From positions 5,952,001 to 6,016,000 of the forward strand of contig NZ_JAFQ01000004.1 of NCBI RefSeq assembly GCF_000526215.1: DNA of 64,000 nt. Reading direction: 5' to 3'. Of this stretch, positions 16,648-26,249 are shown piece after piece; the stretch's first letter is position 1, and every line of letters starts with the position of its first letter. The notes under the pieces are model-generated. The model saw nothing but the letters and a program-made list of their open reading frames with translations. It made no database searches and had not been told where the DNA came from. Source of the stretch: Nocardia sp. BMG51109. Its GTDB lineage: Bacteria; Actinomycetota; Actinomycetes; Mycobacteriales; Mycobacteriaceae. The position numbers and the translations under genes are program-made.

Positions 16648-17796
16648 ATGCGACGAGAGCTGTTCACCGACGACCACGAGGCGTTCCGGCAGCTGGCACG
16701 GGATTTCATCGAGAAGCGCATCGTTCCGGACTACCCCGAATGGGAGAAGTCCGGCGTGATGCCGCTCGAAATCTTCACCGAGATGGGCGATCTCGGGCTG
16801 CTCGGCTTCGCGCTGCCGGAGGAGCACGGGGGAGCGGGGCTGCGCGACTACCGCTACAACGTGATCCTCCAGGAGGAGGCGGCCCGCGCGCTGGTCACCC
16901 TCGGCACCGTGCGCACCCAGCTGGATGTGATCCTGCCGTACTTCCTGGAATACGCGAATGCCGAACAGCGGGAACGGTGGTTCCCCGGACTGGCGACGGG
17001 GCGGTTGCTCACCGCCATCGCCATGACCGAACCGGGGACCGGTTCGGACCTCGCGGGTATGCGCAGCACCGCGGTCCGCGACGGCGACCACTACATCCTC
17101 AACGGCGCGAAGACCTTCATCACCGGCGGCCTGCTCGCGGATCTGGTGATCGTGGTCGCCCGGACCGCGACCGATCCGGACAACCGCCGCGCCGGGCTCA
17201 CCCTGCTGGTCGTCGAGGACGGCATGCCCGGCTTCACCCGCGGCCGCATGCTGGACAAGATGGGCTGCAAGGTGCAGGACACGATGGAGCTGTCCTTCCA
17301 GGACGTGCGGGTGCCGGTGGCCAACCGGCTCGGTGACGAGGGCGCGGCGTTCGGGTATCTGGGCCACAACCTGCCGCAGGAACGGCTCACCGTGGCGGTC
17401 GGCTCGGTGGCCCAGTCCCGCGCCGCCATCGCCACCACCATCGAATACACCAAGGAGCGCAAGGCATTCGGCACACCGGTCGCCTCGTTCCAGAACACCA
17501 AGTTCGAACTGGCGGCGATGTCGGCGGAGGTCGAGGCGGCCCAGACGATGATCGACCGCGCGGTGTCGGATCTGCTCGACGGTGTCCTGTCCGGTGCGGA
17601 CGCGGCCCGGGTGAAGCTGTTCTGCACCGAGACCCAGGCCCGGGTCGTCGACCGCTGCCTGCAACTGTTCGGCGGCTACGGCTACATGATGGAATACCCC
17701 ATCGCCCGCCTGTACACCGACGCCCGCGTGGCCCGCATCTACGCCGGCACCAGCGAGGTGATGAAGGTGATCGTGGCCCGGGACCTGGGGCTGTAG
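16648..17796 (+). CDS. Acyl-CoA dehydrogenase (FadE-like)
   Basis: This 382-residue acyl-CoA dehydrogenase has AIAMTEPGTGSDLAGM, NGAKTFITGG and FGGYGYMMEYPIARLYTDAR, and ends with IYAGTSEVMKVIVARDLGL, which carries the catalytic Glu. It is a homotetramer-type enzyme, unlike the alpha/beta pairs elsewhere in the window. It starts 13 bases after the thiolase gene and is the last gene of the beta-oxidation operon. Confidence 0.9.
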   Translation: MRRELFTDDHEAFRQLARDFIEKRIVPDYPEWEKSGVMPLEIFTEMGDLGLLGFALPEEHGGAGLRDYRYNVILQEEAARALVTLGTVRTQLDVILPYFLEYANAEQRERWFPGLATGRLLTAIAMTEPGTGSDLAGMRSTAVRDGDHYILNGAKTFITGGLLADLVIVVARTATDPDNRRAGLTLLVVEDGMPGFTRGRMLDKMGCKVQDTMELSFQDVRVPVANRLGDEGAAFGYLGHNLPQERLTVAVGSVAQSRAAIATTIEYTKERKAFGTPVASFQNTKFELAAMSAEVEAAQTMIDRAVSDLLDGVLSGADAARVKLFCTETQARVVDRCLQLFGGYGYMMEYPIARLYTDARVARIYAGTSEVMKVIVARDLGL

Positions 17797-17856
17797 CACC
17801 GGCGCCGGATTCCGCCCGGCGACATCGGCGCGCTTACCTGCGCGTAGGCTCAGCAG

Positions 17857-19014
17857 GTGAAGCAACTTACTGCCGGTGTCGTCGGAACCTCCCGGAAAAG
17901 TGACGAACGGCGGTTGGCGATTCATCCGGCCCATGTCGACCGGATCGATCCGGGGCTTCGCAACCGCATCTTTCTCGAACGCGGCTACGGTGAACGGTTC
18001 GGCTACGCCGACGAGAGCCTCGAGCCGCTGGTCGCCGGCCATCGCACCCGTGCGGAGCTGTTCTCCGAATGCGACGTGCTGCTGTTGCCGAAGCCGTCGT
18101 CCGAGGATCTGGAGAATCTGCGTCCCGGCCAGGTCGTGTGGGGATGGCCGCACTGCGTCCAGGACCAGCGGCTGACCCAGCTCGCCGTCGACCGGGGTCT
18201 GACCCTGATCGCCTGGGAGGCAATGAATCACTGGACGAAGGAGGGCAACTTCAGCGTCCACGTCTTCCACAAGAACAACGAGCTGGCCGGCTACTGCTCG
18301 GTGCTGCACGCGCTGCAACTGCGGGGCTCCTGCGGAGACTACGGGCGCCGGCTGCGCGCGGCCGTGATCAGCTTCGGCGCCACCGCCCGCGGCGCGGTCC
18401 GTGCCCTCTCGGCGCTCGGCATCAGTGACGTGACGGTGCTGACGCAACGCAGCGTCCCGGCGGTCGCGGCGCCCTTCGCGTCGGTGCGGATGCAGCATTT
18501 CGAGCGGGACCCGGACAACCCCGGCCGGACCCTGGCACTGAAGGCGCCGGAGCCGGGGCCGCTGGCGAAGATGCTGGCCCAGTACGACATCGTCGTCAAC
18601 TGCATCCTGCAGGACACCGACGAGCCGTTGATGTTCGTGCTGGAGGAGGACCTGCCCTTCTTCGCGCCCGGCACGCTGTTCGTCGACGTCTCCTGCGACG
18701 AGGGCATGGGCTTCGAATGGGCCCGGCCGACCTCGTTCGCCGACCCGATGTTCACCCTCGGCGCGGACCTGTACTACTACGGCGTCGACCACACCCCCTC
18801 GTACCTGTGGAACTCCGCCACCTGGGAGATCTCCGAGGCCCTGCTGGAGTACCTGCCGATCGTCATGTCGGGCCCCGAAGCGTGGGACGGGAGCGAGACG
18901 ATCCGGCGCGCCATCGAGATTCGCGAGGGCCGGGTCCGGAACCCGCGGATCCTCTCCTTCCAGGGCCGCGCCGCGGCCTACCCGTACGCGATCATGCGGC
19001 CGGCGCAGATCTGA
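17857..19014 (+). CDS. N5-(carboxyethyl)ornithine synthase-like / alanine dehydrogenase-PNT superfamily protein
   Basis: This 385-residue protein starts at GTG 17857. The N-terminal part (RKSDERRLAIHPAHV, then CDVLLLPKPS) is that of the alanine dehydrogenase/pyridine nucleotide transhydrogenase superfamily, and the central AAVISFGATARGAVRALSAL is a Rossmann-like dinucleotide fold. The overall pattern is closest to CEOS and saccharopine-dehydrogenase-like proteins, which couple an amino acid to a 2-oxo acid by NAD(P)H reduction. It follows the beta-oxidation operon by 60 bases and may have its own promoter. The exact substrate is not known. Confidence 0.65.
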   Translation: MKQLTAGVVGTSRKSDERRLAIHPAHVDRIDPGLRNRIFLERGYGERFGYADESLEPLVAGHRTRAELFSECDVLLLPKPSSEDLENLRPGQVVWGWPHCVQDQRLTQLAVDRGLTLIAWEAMNHWTKEGNFSVHVFHKNNELAGYCSVLHALQLRGSCGDYGRRLRAAVISFGATARGAVRALSALGISDVTVLTQRSVPAVAAPFASVRMQHFERDPDNPGRTLALKAPEPGPLAKMLAQYDIVVNCILQDTDEPLMFVLEEDLPFFAPGTLFVDVSCDEGMGFEWARPTSFADPMFTLGADLYYYGVDHTPSYLWNSATWEISEALLEYLPIVMSGPEAWDGSETIRRAIEIREGRVRNPRILSFQGRAAAYPYAIMRPAQI

Positions 19015-19036
19015 GACGGTGCCATGAGCCCCCGGC

Positions 19037-20242
19037 CTACCAGGTGACCGGGAGCTTGTGGACGCCGTAGACGTCCATCTGCTCGCGCAGCGGCACCTCG
19101 GACGGGGACACGGCCAGGCGCAGGGTGGGGAAGCGGGTTACCAAGGCGGGCAGGGCCACTCGCATCTCCACCCGGGCCAGCTGCTGGCCGAGGCATTGGT
19201 GGATGCCGTGGCCGAAACCGAGCTGGCCGACCGCGTTGCGGTGGATGTCCAGGGTGTCGGGGTCGTCGAACCTGGCCGGGTCGCGGTTGGCGGCCTGGAC
19301 CGAAAGGGCCACGGTCTCACCGGTTTTGACGACCTCGCCCGCCACCTCGACATCCTCCAGCGCGGCACGGGAGTAGGTGTGCACGATGCTCAGGTAGCGC
19401 ATCAGCTCCTCGACGGCGCGGTCGGCCAGGCCGGGCTCGGCGCGCAGCGCGGCGAACTGGTCCGGGTGGCGCAGGAGCGCGAAGGTGCCCAGCGCGAACA
19501 TGTTCGCGGTCGTCTCGAGGCCGGCGCCGAGCAGGAACGCGCCGACGCCGACCAGTTCGTCCTCGCTCAGGTCGGAGTCGGCGGTGATCAGATCGCTCAG
19601 CAGGTCGTCGGTCGGCGCGGTCCGCTTGGCCACCACCAGCCCGCGGATGTAGTCCTGCAACGCCTCGAACCCGGCGTACACCTGCTCGAACTGCTCGTCG
19701 GGCGACAGGTCCGGATCCGTTTGCATCTCCATCAACCCGCGGAACTGGGCCCGATCGTCCCGGGGAACGCCGAGCAGCTCGCAGATCATCATCGCCGGAA
19801 TCGGATAGGCGAAGGCGTTCACCAGATCCGCGGGCCCGCCCGCCCGCTCCATGGCATCCAGATGCTCGGCGGTGATCTCCTGCACCTGCTCCGCGAGCAG
19901 CCGCATCCGCCGCGCGGTGAACTTGCCGATCAGCAACTGCCGGAACCGGGTGTGGTCGGGCGGATCGAGCGCGAGGAACTGACCGATGGGCGCCGGCGGC
20001 AGCGCGATATCGGCCAGCGCGTAGTGCATGAGCTCGTGCCGCGAGGTGAACCGCTGATCGGCGAGAATCGCCCGCACGGTGGCGTAGTCGGTCGCCAGCC
20101 AGCCCAGGTGCCCGTCCGGAAACTCCATCCGCACCAGCGGCGCCCGCTCGCGCAGCGCGGCCAGCTCGCCCGGCGGGTCGAACGGCCGGCCGGGTGCCCT
20201 GGTCGTCGGCAATCGCGTTGCGGTATCCGATGTTTCGGTCAT
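19037..20242 (-). CDS. Cytochrome P450
   Basis: This 401-residue P450 has the I-helix motif [13 protein letters not shown] with the acid-Thr pair and the heme loop [15 protein letters not shown], whose Cys near residue 350 binds heme. The length and lack of a membrane anchor fit soluble bacterial class I enzymes that need a ferredoxin and a reductase, neither of which is adjacent. It is monocistronic and convergent with the CEOS-like gene. The substrate is unknown; steroid or terpenoid hydroxylation would fit the neighbourhood. Confidence 0.92.
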   Translation of the reverse strand: MTETSDTATRLPTTRAPGRPFDPPGELAALRERAPLVRMEFPDGHLGWLATDYATVRAILADQRFTSRHELMHYALADIALPPAPIGQFLALDPPDHTRFRQLLIGKFTARRMRLLAEQVQEITAEHLDAMERAGGPADLVNAFAYPIPAMMICELLGVPRDDRAQFRGLMEMQTDPDLSPDEQFEQVYAGFEALQDYIRGLVVAKRTAPTDDLLSDLITADSDLSEDELVGVGAFLLGAGLETTANMFALGTFALLRHPDQFAALRAEPGLADRAVEELMRYLSIVHTYSRAALEDVEVAGEVVKTGETVALSVQAANRDPARFDDPDTLDIHRNAVGQLGFGHGIHQCLGQQLARVEMRVALPALVTRFPTLRLAVSPSEVPLREQMDVYGVHKLPVTW

Positions 20243-20773
20243 ATCCAGCCCCTCCCGTGTCCCGGACGCCCCGTGCTCTCGGTGGGCACGACGACCGCGG
20301 GCCGACGGAGGGGCCCGGCTTCCGCGGCGGACACCCCGTTTCCCGGCGGTTCGCCCGGATGATCAACCGCATGGTGTCAGCCGGTACCGCCGGTTTGCCA
20401 GACGAAGGGTTTCGGGGCTTGCGGCCCTACGCCTCCGGCGCGTAATCCGGCATCGCCGTCGTAACCGCCGAACAGCGGCCGCATCACCGCCGGGGGGAAT
20501 TCCACCCCAACTCTGGGAACGTAAACGCGTCCGACGCGTAATAGGCCAGCAGAGCCCGGCACAATGTCGGCGAATATCCGCCCGGGAGTAGCTGGGGCTC
20601 GCCCGGTTCGCCCCGCTGAATCGAATGTGATGTCCGCGGTGGCGGTCCGGTGGTGAACCGTACCGCCGTGCCGTGCCGTTGCTCGTCAGTTGACGCGGGA
20701 TGATGCGGTGGACTCGGTGGTAGCTGGTGAGAAACTCGAGAGGAGTGAAATCGACTGATACGCAACAGGAGTC
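20243..20773. other. Intergenic region without recognised gene
   Basis: About 530 bases separate the P450 start from the membrane protein gene. The promoters of both divergent genes must lie here. Short open frames exist on both strands, but none has a convincing start, ribosome binding site or recognisable protein. AGGAG at 20767-20771 is the likely ribosome binding site of the plus gene. I see no clear repeat or RNA gene. Confidence 0.4.
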
Positions 20774-21223
20774 GTGGATAATGAGGTGATGCGACTGCAT
20801 CGATGGGCGTTGTTCGTCACCTGTCTCGTGGCCGCCGGCCTGACCGCGTGGCTTGCCTCCGTCGAATCGGGCCGGGCCGACACCATCGCCCAGTCGGTCT
20901 CCGCGGTTTTCGCTGTCGCGGCCGTCGGAGTCGCGGTCTGGGCGGCACTGCGCCCGGTCGACCGCCGCGGCCCGGCCGTCACGGCGCGGAAGACCGGATC
21001 GGCGGTCGCCGTTCGCGGCGAGAGCATTTCCGGGGTGCAGGCGCCACCCGGCGCCTCCGGAACGCTGGAAAGTATGGAAAGCGGTGACGCCATCGCTGTC
21101 GACGGACGGGCGGTATCCGGAACGCAGATCTCGGACAACCGGTCCGCACCCGGCGGCGGCGAGGATCCGCCGGGCGATTCGGGGCACCCGGCCGGGAGCG
21201 CCGCCCGGGGACCGAATCGGTGA
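20774..21223 (+). CDS. Membrane protein of the STAND NTPase module
   Basis: This protein of up to 149 residues has two membrane helices (about 7-28, ALFVTCLVAAGLTAWLAS, and about 38-58, SVSAVFAVAAVGVAVWAAL) and a Gly/Ser-rich cytoplasmic or extracellular tail. The tail has repeating short motifs (AVAVRGESISGVQ, AIAVDGRAVSGTQISDN) resembling one at the N-terminus of the next protein (ATAIHGVAVSGNSGNI). The start is uncertain: GTG 20774, GTG 20786 and ATG 20789 are all in frame. The stop overlaps the GTG of the STAND gene, so the two are coupled. It may tether or regulate that NTPase at the membrane. Confidence 0.6.
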   Translation: MDNEVMRLHRWALFVTCLVAAGLTAWLASVESGRADTIAQSVSAVFAVAAVGVAVWAALRPVDRRGPAVTARKTGSAVAVRGESISGVQAPPGASGTLESMESGDAIAVDGRAVSGTQISDNRSAPGGGEDPPGDSGHPAGSAARGPNR

Positions 21224-24200
21224 CAGGGCGGCAGTCGGCGACCCGCACCGGCCGGGCGACGGCCATCCACGGAGTTGCCGTGTCGGGTAATTCCGGCAAT
21301 ATCACCTACGAGCACAACAGTTTTTCCAGCCGTCCGGTGGCGTCGCACGTTCAGACGACGGCGGATGTCCGCTGGCTCGCGCCCGATAGGCTGATCGGGC
21401 GGGAAAGGGAGATCTCCGAACTGGAATCCTTCTGCGCTGCGAGCGACGGGTCCGGATGGATGTGGTGGCGCGGCCCGGCATGGTCGGGGAAGACGGCGCT
21501 GCTGTCGTCGTTCGTCGTGCGAACGCTCGAGGACCCGCAATCGCGAGTGCGGCTGGTGTGGTCGTTCGTCAGCCGACGCCTGCAATCGTCCGGCCGGCGT
21601 GCGTTCATCGACAACACGCTCAGCCAGATGTCGGAACTGCGGGGAGATCTCGACGTCAAATACGGTGTCGGACCAGGTGAGTGGGAAAGCTACTTGGCCG
21701 AAACGGCGTGGCACTGCAGTAGTGACGGCCATCGTCTCGTCCTGGTGGTGGACGGTCTGGACGAGGACGACGGCGTCGATCCGACCAGAAGAGACGCCGA
21801 GTACAGCATCGCCGGTGTGCTCCCGGCCCGGTTGCCGGAGGGGGTGCGGGTGATCGTCACCGCGCGAAACGACCTCGTGCTGCCGTCCGACCTGCCCGAG
21901 GGGCATCCCCTGCGGAACCCCGGCGTGATTCGGGACCTGTCGGTATCCGCGCACGCGCGAGTATTACGGGACGAGTCGAGAAAAGATCTGGAACGCCTGA
22001 TCGCCGATGACCTGGGATTGGATGTCCTCGGATATCTTGTCGCGGCGGGAGCGGCATTGTCCTGTGCGGAACTGGCCGGTCTCGCGCAAAAACCATATGT
22101 GCGAGTGGAATCGATTATCAAAAGCCGGGTGGTATCGAAATATGAGGCGATGCGCGGACGGCGGGACGCGAGGTACACTTTCGCGCACGGGGAGTTGCGG
22201 CGAGAGGCTGAGGTGCGAATGAAGCATGATATGGACCGATACCGCCGCCGGATGGACGAATGGGCCGATGAACACCGGGAACGGGGCTGGCCGGAAGATA
22301 CTCCCGGCTACTTGTTGCGGGACTACTTCACCATGCTGCGGGCGGCAGGGGATGTCGATCGGGTCGTCGCACTGGCCCGGGACCGTGACCGCCGGAGACT
22401 GCTGTCGACGATTGACAAATCGGGAGCGCACGCCCTGGCGGAAATAAGCGATGCGCTGGATATGATCGCGGAGTCACCGGTTCCGGATGTGAAGAATGCG
22501 CTGGAATTGGCGCTGGATCGAAACGGCATCGAACGTAATGCGGAACTGGTTCCCTGGGGTCTCGCACTGGTCTGGGCTCAGCTCGGCGATATCGACCGAG
22601 CGGTTATGCTCGCGCGGACGTCGGGCACCACCGTCTCGCCCTCGCTGGCGATGAGCGAACTCGTCGAGGTCATGGTCGCCAGGGGTGAGGCCGAGTCGAT
22701 CGACCCGCTCGTGCAATCCATCTCGTGGCCTACCGCGGAGGTGCGCGCCTACTGCGCCCGGATCGGATCGGAGACGAATCAGGACGTCGCGCGGGAACTC
22801 GCGCGTACGGCCCGCGAGGTCGCGCTCCGGATTGTCGATCCGGTGCTGCGGGTCACCGCGCTGTGCGATGTCGCGATCGCATTGCGCACTGTGGACAGGG
22901 CGGAGTCCGTGGCGATCTGTGAGGAGCTGTCGGGCTCGGTGTCGTCATCGGGCGCCAAGGGTGTCGATATGTGTTCAGTTCTCGTCGGTGCCTGGTTGCA
23001 ATTGGACCCCGAGCGCGCGGCGGAGATATGCGACAACGCGCTCCGAGAATGGAAAAGGATTCCCGCCGGAAACGGGTATGTCCTGACGCTGTGCAATCTG
23101 GTGGAGGCGCTGGGATCGGTGGGGTACCGGAGCGTGGCCGAGGGAGTGGCGTCCGGTGTGGCTCAGCCGCTGTGGCGTATCGAGGCGCTCCGCAGGCTGG
23201 TGCGCGGATTGAGATCCGGTGGCGAGGCGGTGGGGGTGCGGGAAATTCTGGACCGGATGCACTCCGATATCGAGGAGGTCCGGGGCGATGTGCCGAGATC
23301 CTTCGGGTTGTCCGCGCTGGCCGATACGGCAGCGCTGTGCGGCGACCTGGAAAGCGCCGAATCGGCCTACCGAGCGATATCGGGCTCGCCGTACCGGAAA
23401 ATTCATACGGCCGTGGAACTGGTGACGTGCACCGCCGGGACCGATCCGCAATTCGCGGCGCGAATCATGGAGTCGGTGGCGGACGTGACGGTCGAGCCCC
23501 GGCTGGAGGCGTGGGCGCTGACCTCGCTCGCCCGGGCGTGGTGTGCCCTCGGCGACCGGGAGCGGTCCGCCGACTGCGCGGAGCGGGCCGAACAGCGGGC
23601 CCGCTCGGCGGTGGTTCCGCAGATGTGGTGGGACCGGGCGCGGGGCTTTCTCGCGGCGGTGCCGCACACCGCCGACGGCGCCTTCGCCGATCGGGTCCTG
23701 GAGCGTGCGACGCGATTCGCGGAACTGGTCGTGGACCCGGGCACCAGGCTGCGGGTGTGGTGCGAGATCGCGGAGACCGCCCACGCCATCGGAAGAACCG
23801 AACCGGCCGCGCGTCTGCTCGGCGCCGCGGAGGGGATCGCCCGGGCGGCGGACGTGCCGGAGCTTCGGGACGGGTACTTCGCACGACTCGCGGACGCCGC
23901 CGCGGCGATGCGGCGGTGGGATCGGGTGCGGGAATTCCTCGGCAACGTCACGGCGCCGGATGTGCGCCTCATGAAACAGTGCGAGGTGGCCTCTCGCGCC
24001 GGTGCGGCAGGCAGCGAATCCGGGTGCGTACCGGACGAACTCGAATCCCGCATGCCGGAGTTCTCGTCGGACGAGCTGCGAGCCCAGGCGCTGCTCCGGT
24101 TGTCGGAGGCTGCGCTCGCGACCGGCAGGGACGAGGTGGCACTGCGGTGGGTGACGCGGGCGGAGCGGCTTTCCCGGGAGCAGAGTTCGACGGTATCCGA

Positions 24201-24810
24201 TCAGGCGCTGCTGCTGCGGGCTCGATCGGCGGCCGGGCGGTCCGATTTCGACGCGGCGAGCAGGCTGCTACAGCGGGTCGCCACCATCGATCTCCTTCCG
24301 GTCGGGCAATACGAACTGGCCGTACTCCTCGCCGATGCCGGGGAACTCGGCCGCGCCTTCGAGGTGATATCCGGGATCGAGCACGATTACTACCGTTCGC
24401 GAGCGCTGGAGCGGATGATGCGCGAAGTGGATACCGCGGCATCCCTCCGGATGGTCGCCGATATCCTCCGCCGCGGAGCCGACATTCCTATCGAACTGGT
24501 CGCCCAGCACGATGCGGACGCGATTGTCGACCTGGGGCGTCGTGTCCTGTCGCTGCACGAGTCCGGCGCCGAGGAGACGACATCCGGCACCCACCTCATC
24601 CGCACCGGGGACGCGTCCACCGACGGCACCGTGCGAGCGGAAGCGGCGGAGGGTAATCGGCGAATCCACATAGTCGCCGCCGGCGAGACTCTCGCGGGTA
24701 TTGCGATGCGCTACTACGCGAATGGCAGCGGCTATCACGAAATAGCCGCCGCCAGCCGCCTGTACAACCCCGATTTCATTTTCCCGGGCCAGGTCCTGAT
24801 CGTTCCCTGA
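21220..24810 (+). CDS. STAND (NACHT-like) NTPase with helical repeats and C-terminal LysM domain
   Basis: This 1196-residue protein has a short N-terminal motif region (about 12-35). A P-loop NTPase of the STAND/NACHT type follows: LIGREREISEL, Walker A GPAWSGKT at 85-92, Walker B RLVLVVDGLDE at 172-182. Residues about 300-1130 form a long array of helical TPR-like repeats. The C-terminal 50 residues are a LysM domain (HIVAAGETLAGIAMRYYANG to FPGQVLIVP). STAND proteins are switch ATPases that sense a signal with their repeats and trigger an effector, often in phage defence. LysM normally binds peptidoglycan or chitin, so its presence here is odd. No signal peptide is visible. Codon choice is somewhat less biased than in the neighbouring genes. 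Confidence 0.82.
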   Translation: MTGRQSATRTGRATAIHGVAVSGNSGNITYEHNSFSSRPVASHVQTTADVRWLAPDRLIGREREISELESFCAASDGSGWMWWRGPAWSGKTALLSSFVVRTLEDPQSRVRLVWSFVSRRLQSSGRRAFIDNTLSQMSELRGDLDVKYGVGPGEWESYLAETAWHCSSDGHRLVLVVDGLDEDDGVDPTRRDAEYSIAGVLPARLPEGVRVIVTARNDLVLPSDLPEGHPLRNPGVIRDLSVSAHARVLRDESRKDLERLIADDLGLDVLGYLVAAGAALSCAELAGLAQKPYVRVESIIKSRVVSKYEAMRGRRDARYTFAHGELRREAEVRMKHDMDRYRRRMDEWADEHRERGWPEDTPGYLLRDYFTMLRAAGDVDRVVALARDRDRRRLLSTIDKSGAHALAEISDALDMIAESPVPDVKNALELALDRNGIERNAELVPWGLALVWAQLGDIDRAVMLARTSGTTVSPSLAMSELVEVMVARGEAESIDPLVQSISWPTAEVRAYCARIGSETNQDVARELARTAREVALRIVDPVLRVTALCDVAIALRTVDRAESVAICEELSGSVSSSGAKGVDMCSVLVGAWLQLDPERAAEICDNALREWKRIPAGNGYVLTLCNLVEALGSVGYRSVAEGVASGVAQPLWRIEALRRLVRGLRSGGEAVGVREILDRMHSDIEEVRGDVPRSFGLSALADTAALCGDLESAESAYRAISGSPYRKIHTAVELVTCTAGTDPQFAARIMESVADVTVEPRLEAWALTSLARAWCALGDRERSADCAERAEQRARSAVVPQMWWDRARGFLAAVPHTADGAFADRVLERATRFAELVVDPGTRLRVWCEIAETAHAIGRTEPAARLLGAAEGIARAADVPELRDGYFARLADAAAAMRRWDRVREFLGNVTAPDVRLMKQCEVASRAGAAGSESGCVPDELESRMPEFSSDELRAQALLRLSEAALATGRDEVALRWVTRAERLSREQSSTVSDQALLLRARSAAGRSDFDAASRLLQRVATIDLLPVGQYELAVLLADAGELGRAFEVISGIEHDYYRSRALERMMREVDTAASLRMVADILRRGADIPIELVAQHDADAIVDLGRRVLSLHESGAEETTSGTHLIRTGDASTDGTVRAEAAEGNRRIHIVAAGETLAGIAMRYYANGSGYHEIAAASRLYNPDFIFPGQVLIVP

Positions 24811-24821
24811 ACCGGTGCCCG

Positions 24822-26249
24822 TTACGCCTCCGGCGCGTACCCCAGGATCGCCTTGGTCTCCAGGTACTCCTCGAAGCCGAACTCGCCCCACTCCCGGCCG
24901 TTTCCGCTCTTGCGGTAGCCGCCGAAGGGGGCGTGGAAGTCGAAGGCGTCGTTGATCGTGACCCAGCCGGCGCTGATGCGGCGGGCCACGGCGCGGGCCT
25001 GTTCGAGGTCGGCTCCGGCGACATTGCCGGCCAGGCCGTATTCGGTGTCGTTGGCGATCTCGACGGCCTGGTCGAGGTCGTCGTAGGCGAGGATGGTCAG
25101 GACGGGGCCGAAGATCTCCTCGCGCGCGATGGTCATATCGTTGGTGACGTTCGCGAACACCGTGGGCTTGACGTAGTACCCCTTGGCGAGGCCGTCGGGG
25201 CGGCCGGTGCCGCCGGTGACGAGGGTCGCGCCCTCGTCGATGCCCTTCTGGATCAGCGCCTGGATCTTGTCGAACTGCGCGCCGGACACCACCGGCCCCA
25301 GCGCCACGTCGCCCGTCGGATCACCCACGGACAGTTGCGAAGCCGCGTCCTTCGCCGCCGCGACGGCGTCGTCCATGCGGGATCGCGGAACCAGCATGCG
25401 CGACAGGGCGCTACAGGTCTGACCGGAGTTGTTCATCAGGGTGGCGACGGCGGTGGCGACGTTACCGGGCAGCTCCGCGTCGTCGAGCACGATGTTCGGG
25501 CTCTTGCCGCCGAGTTCCTGGGTCACGCGCTTCACGCTGGGCGCGGCGTTGCGCGCGATCTCGATGCCCGCGCGGGTGGATCCGGTGAACGAGATCAGGT
25601 CCACGCCGGGATGCGCCGACAGCGGCGCGCCCACGCCGAGCCCGTCGCCCTGGACCAGGTTGAACACTCCGGCGGGAACGCCTGCGGCGTCGAGGATTTC
25701 GGCGAGGATCTGCCCGCTGAACGGCGACTGCTCCGACGGTTTGAGTACCACCGTGCAGCCGGCGGCCAGGGCCGGGAAGACCTTCACCGCAATCTGATTC
25801 AGCGGCCAGTTCCAGGGGGTGATGAGGCCGCAGACGCCGATCGGTTCCTTGACGATCAGCGTGGCGCCGCGCCGCTGCTCGAACTCGTAGTTCTCCAGGA
25901 TCTCGAGGGCGGTCGCCAGATGCCCGCCGCCGAGATCGACCTGGAACCCGCTCGCGAGCGCGGCCGGGGCGCCCATCTCCTCGGTGAGGGCGGCGGCGAG
26001 GTCGTCGCGGCGGCGGCCGTATTCCTCGGTGATGGTGCGCAACACCGCGATCCGATCGGTGGCGGAGGCCGCGGACCATGCCGGGAACGCCCGCCGGGCG
26101 GCGGCCACCGCCCGGTCGACGTCGGCGGCCGAGCCGCTCGCGACCTTCCCGCAGACCTCCTCGGTGGCGGGATTCACCACGTCGAAAGTCTGCGGCCCGT
26201 CCGGATCGGTCCATTCGCCGCCGATGTAGAACTTCGAGTACTCGCGCAT
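24822..26249 (-). CDS. NAD(P)-dependent aldehyde dehydrogenase
   Basis: This aldehyde dehydrogenase of about 475 residues has TPWNWPLNQ (Asn), TQELGGKSPNIVL (general-base Glu), NNSGQTCSALSR (catalytic Cys) and EEIFGPVL. It oxidises an aldehyde to the acid. ATG 26249 is preferred because AAGGA lies 8 bases upstream; a GTG three bases earlier is possible. The start overlaps the stop of the TPP-enzyme gene, so the pair is coupled: the aldehyde released by the lyase is a natural substrate. It is the last gene of the seven-gene GntR-type operon. Confidence 0.92.
   Translation of the reverse strand: MREYSKFYIGGEWTDPDGPQTFDVVNPATEEVCGKVASGSAADVDRAVAAARRAFPAWSAASATDRIAVLRTITEEYGRRRDDLAAALTEEMGAPAALASGFQVDLGGGHLATALEILENYEFEQRRGATLIVKEPIGVCGLITPWNWPLNQIAVKVFPALAAGCTVVLKPSEQSPFSGQILAEILDAAGVPAGVFNLVQGDGLGVGAPLSAHPGVDLISFTGSTRAGIEIARNAAPSVKRVTQELGGKSPNIVLDDAELPGNVATAVATLMNNSGQTCSALSRMLVPRSRMDDAVAAAKDAASQLSVGDPTGDVALGPVVSGAQFDKIQALIQKGIDEGATLVTGGTGRPDGLAKGYYVKPTVFANVTNDMTIAREEIFGPVLTILAYDDLDQAVEIANDTEYGLAGNVAGADLEQARAVARRISAGWVTINDAFDFHAPFGGYRKSGNGREWGEFGFEEYLETKAILGYAPEA

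Noticed and set aside
16318..18792. 824-codon minus-strand frame opposite thiolase and acyl-CoA dehydrogenase
   Set aside because: Same mirror-frame effect; the plus-strand genes have all family motifs.
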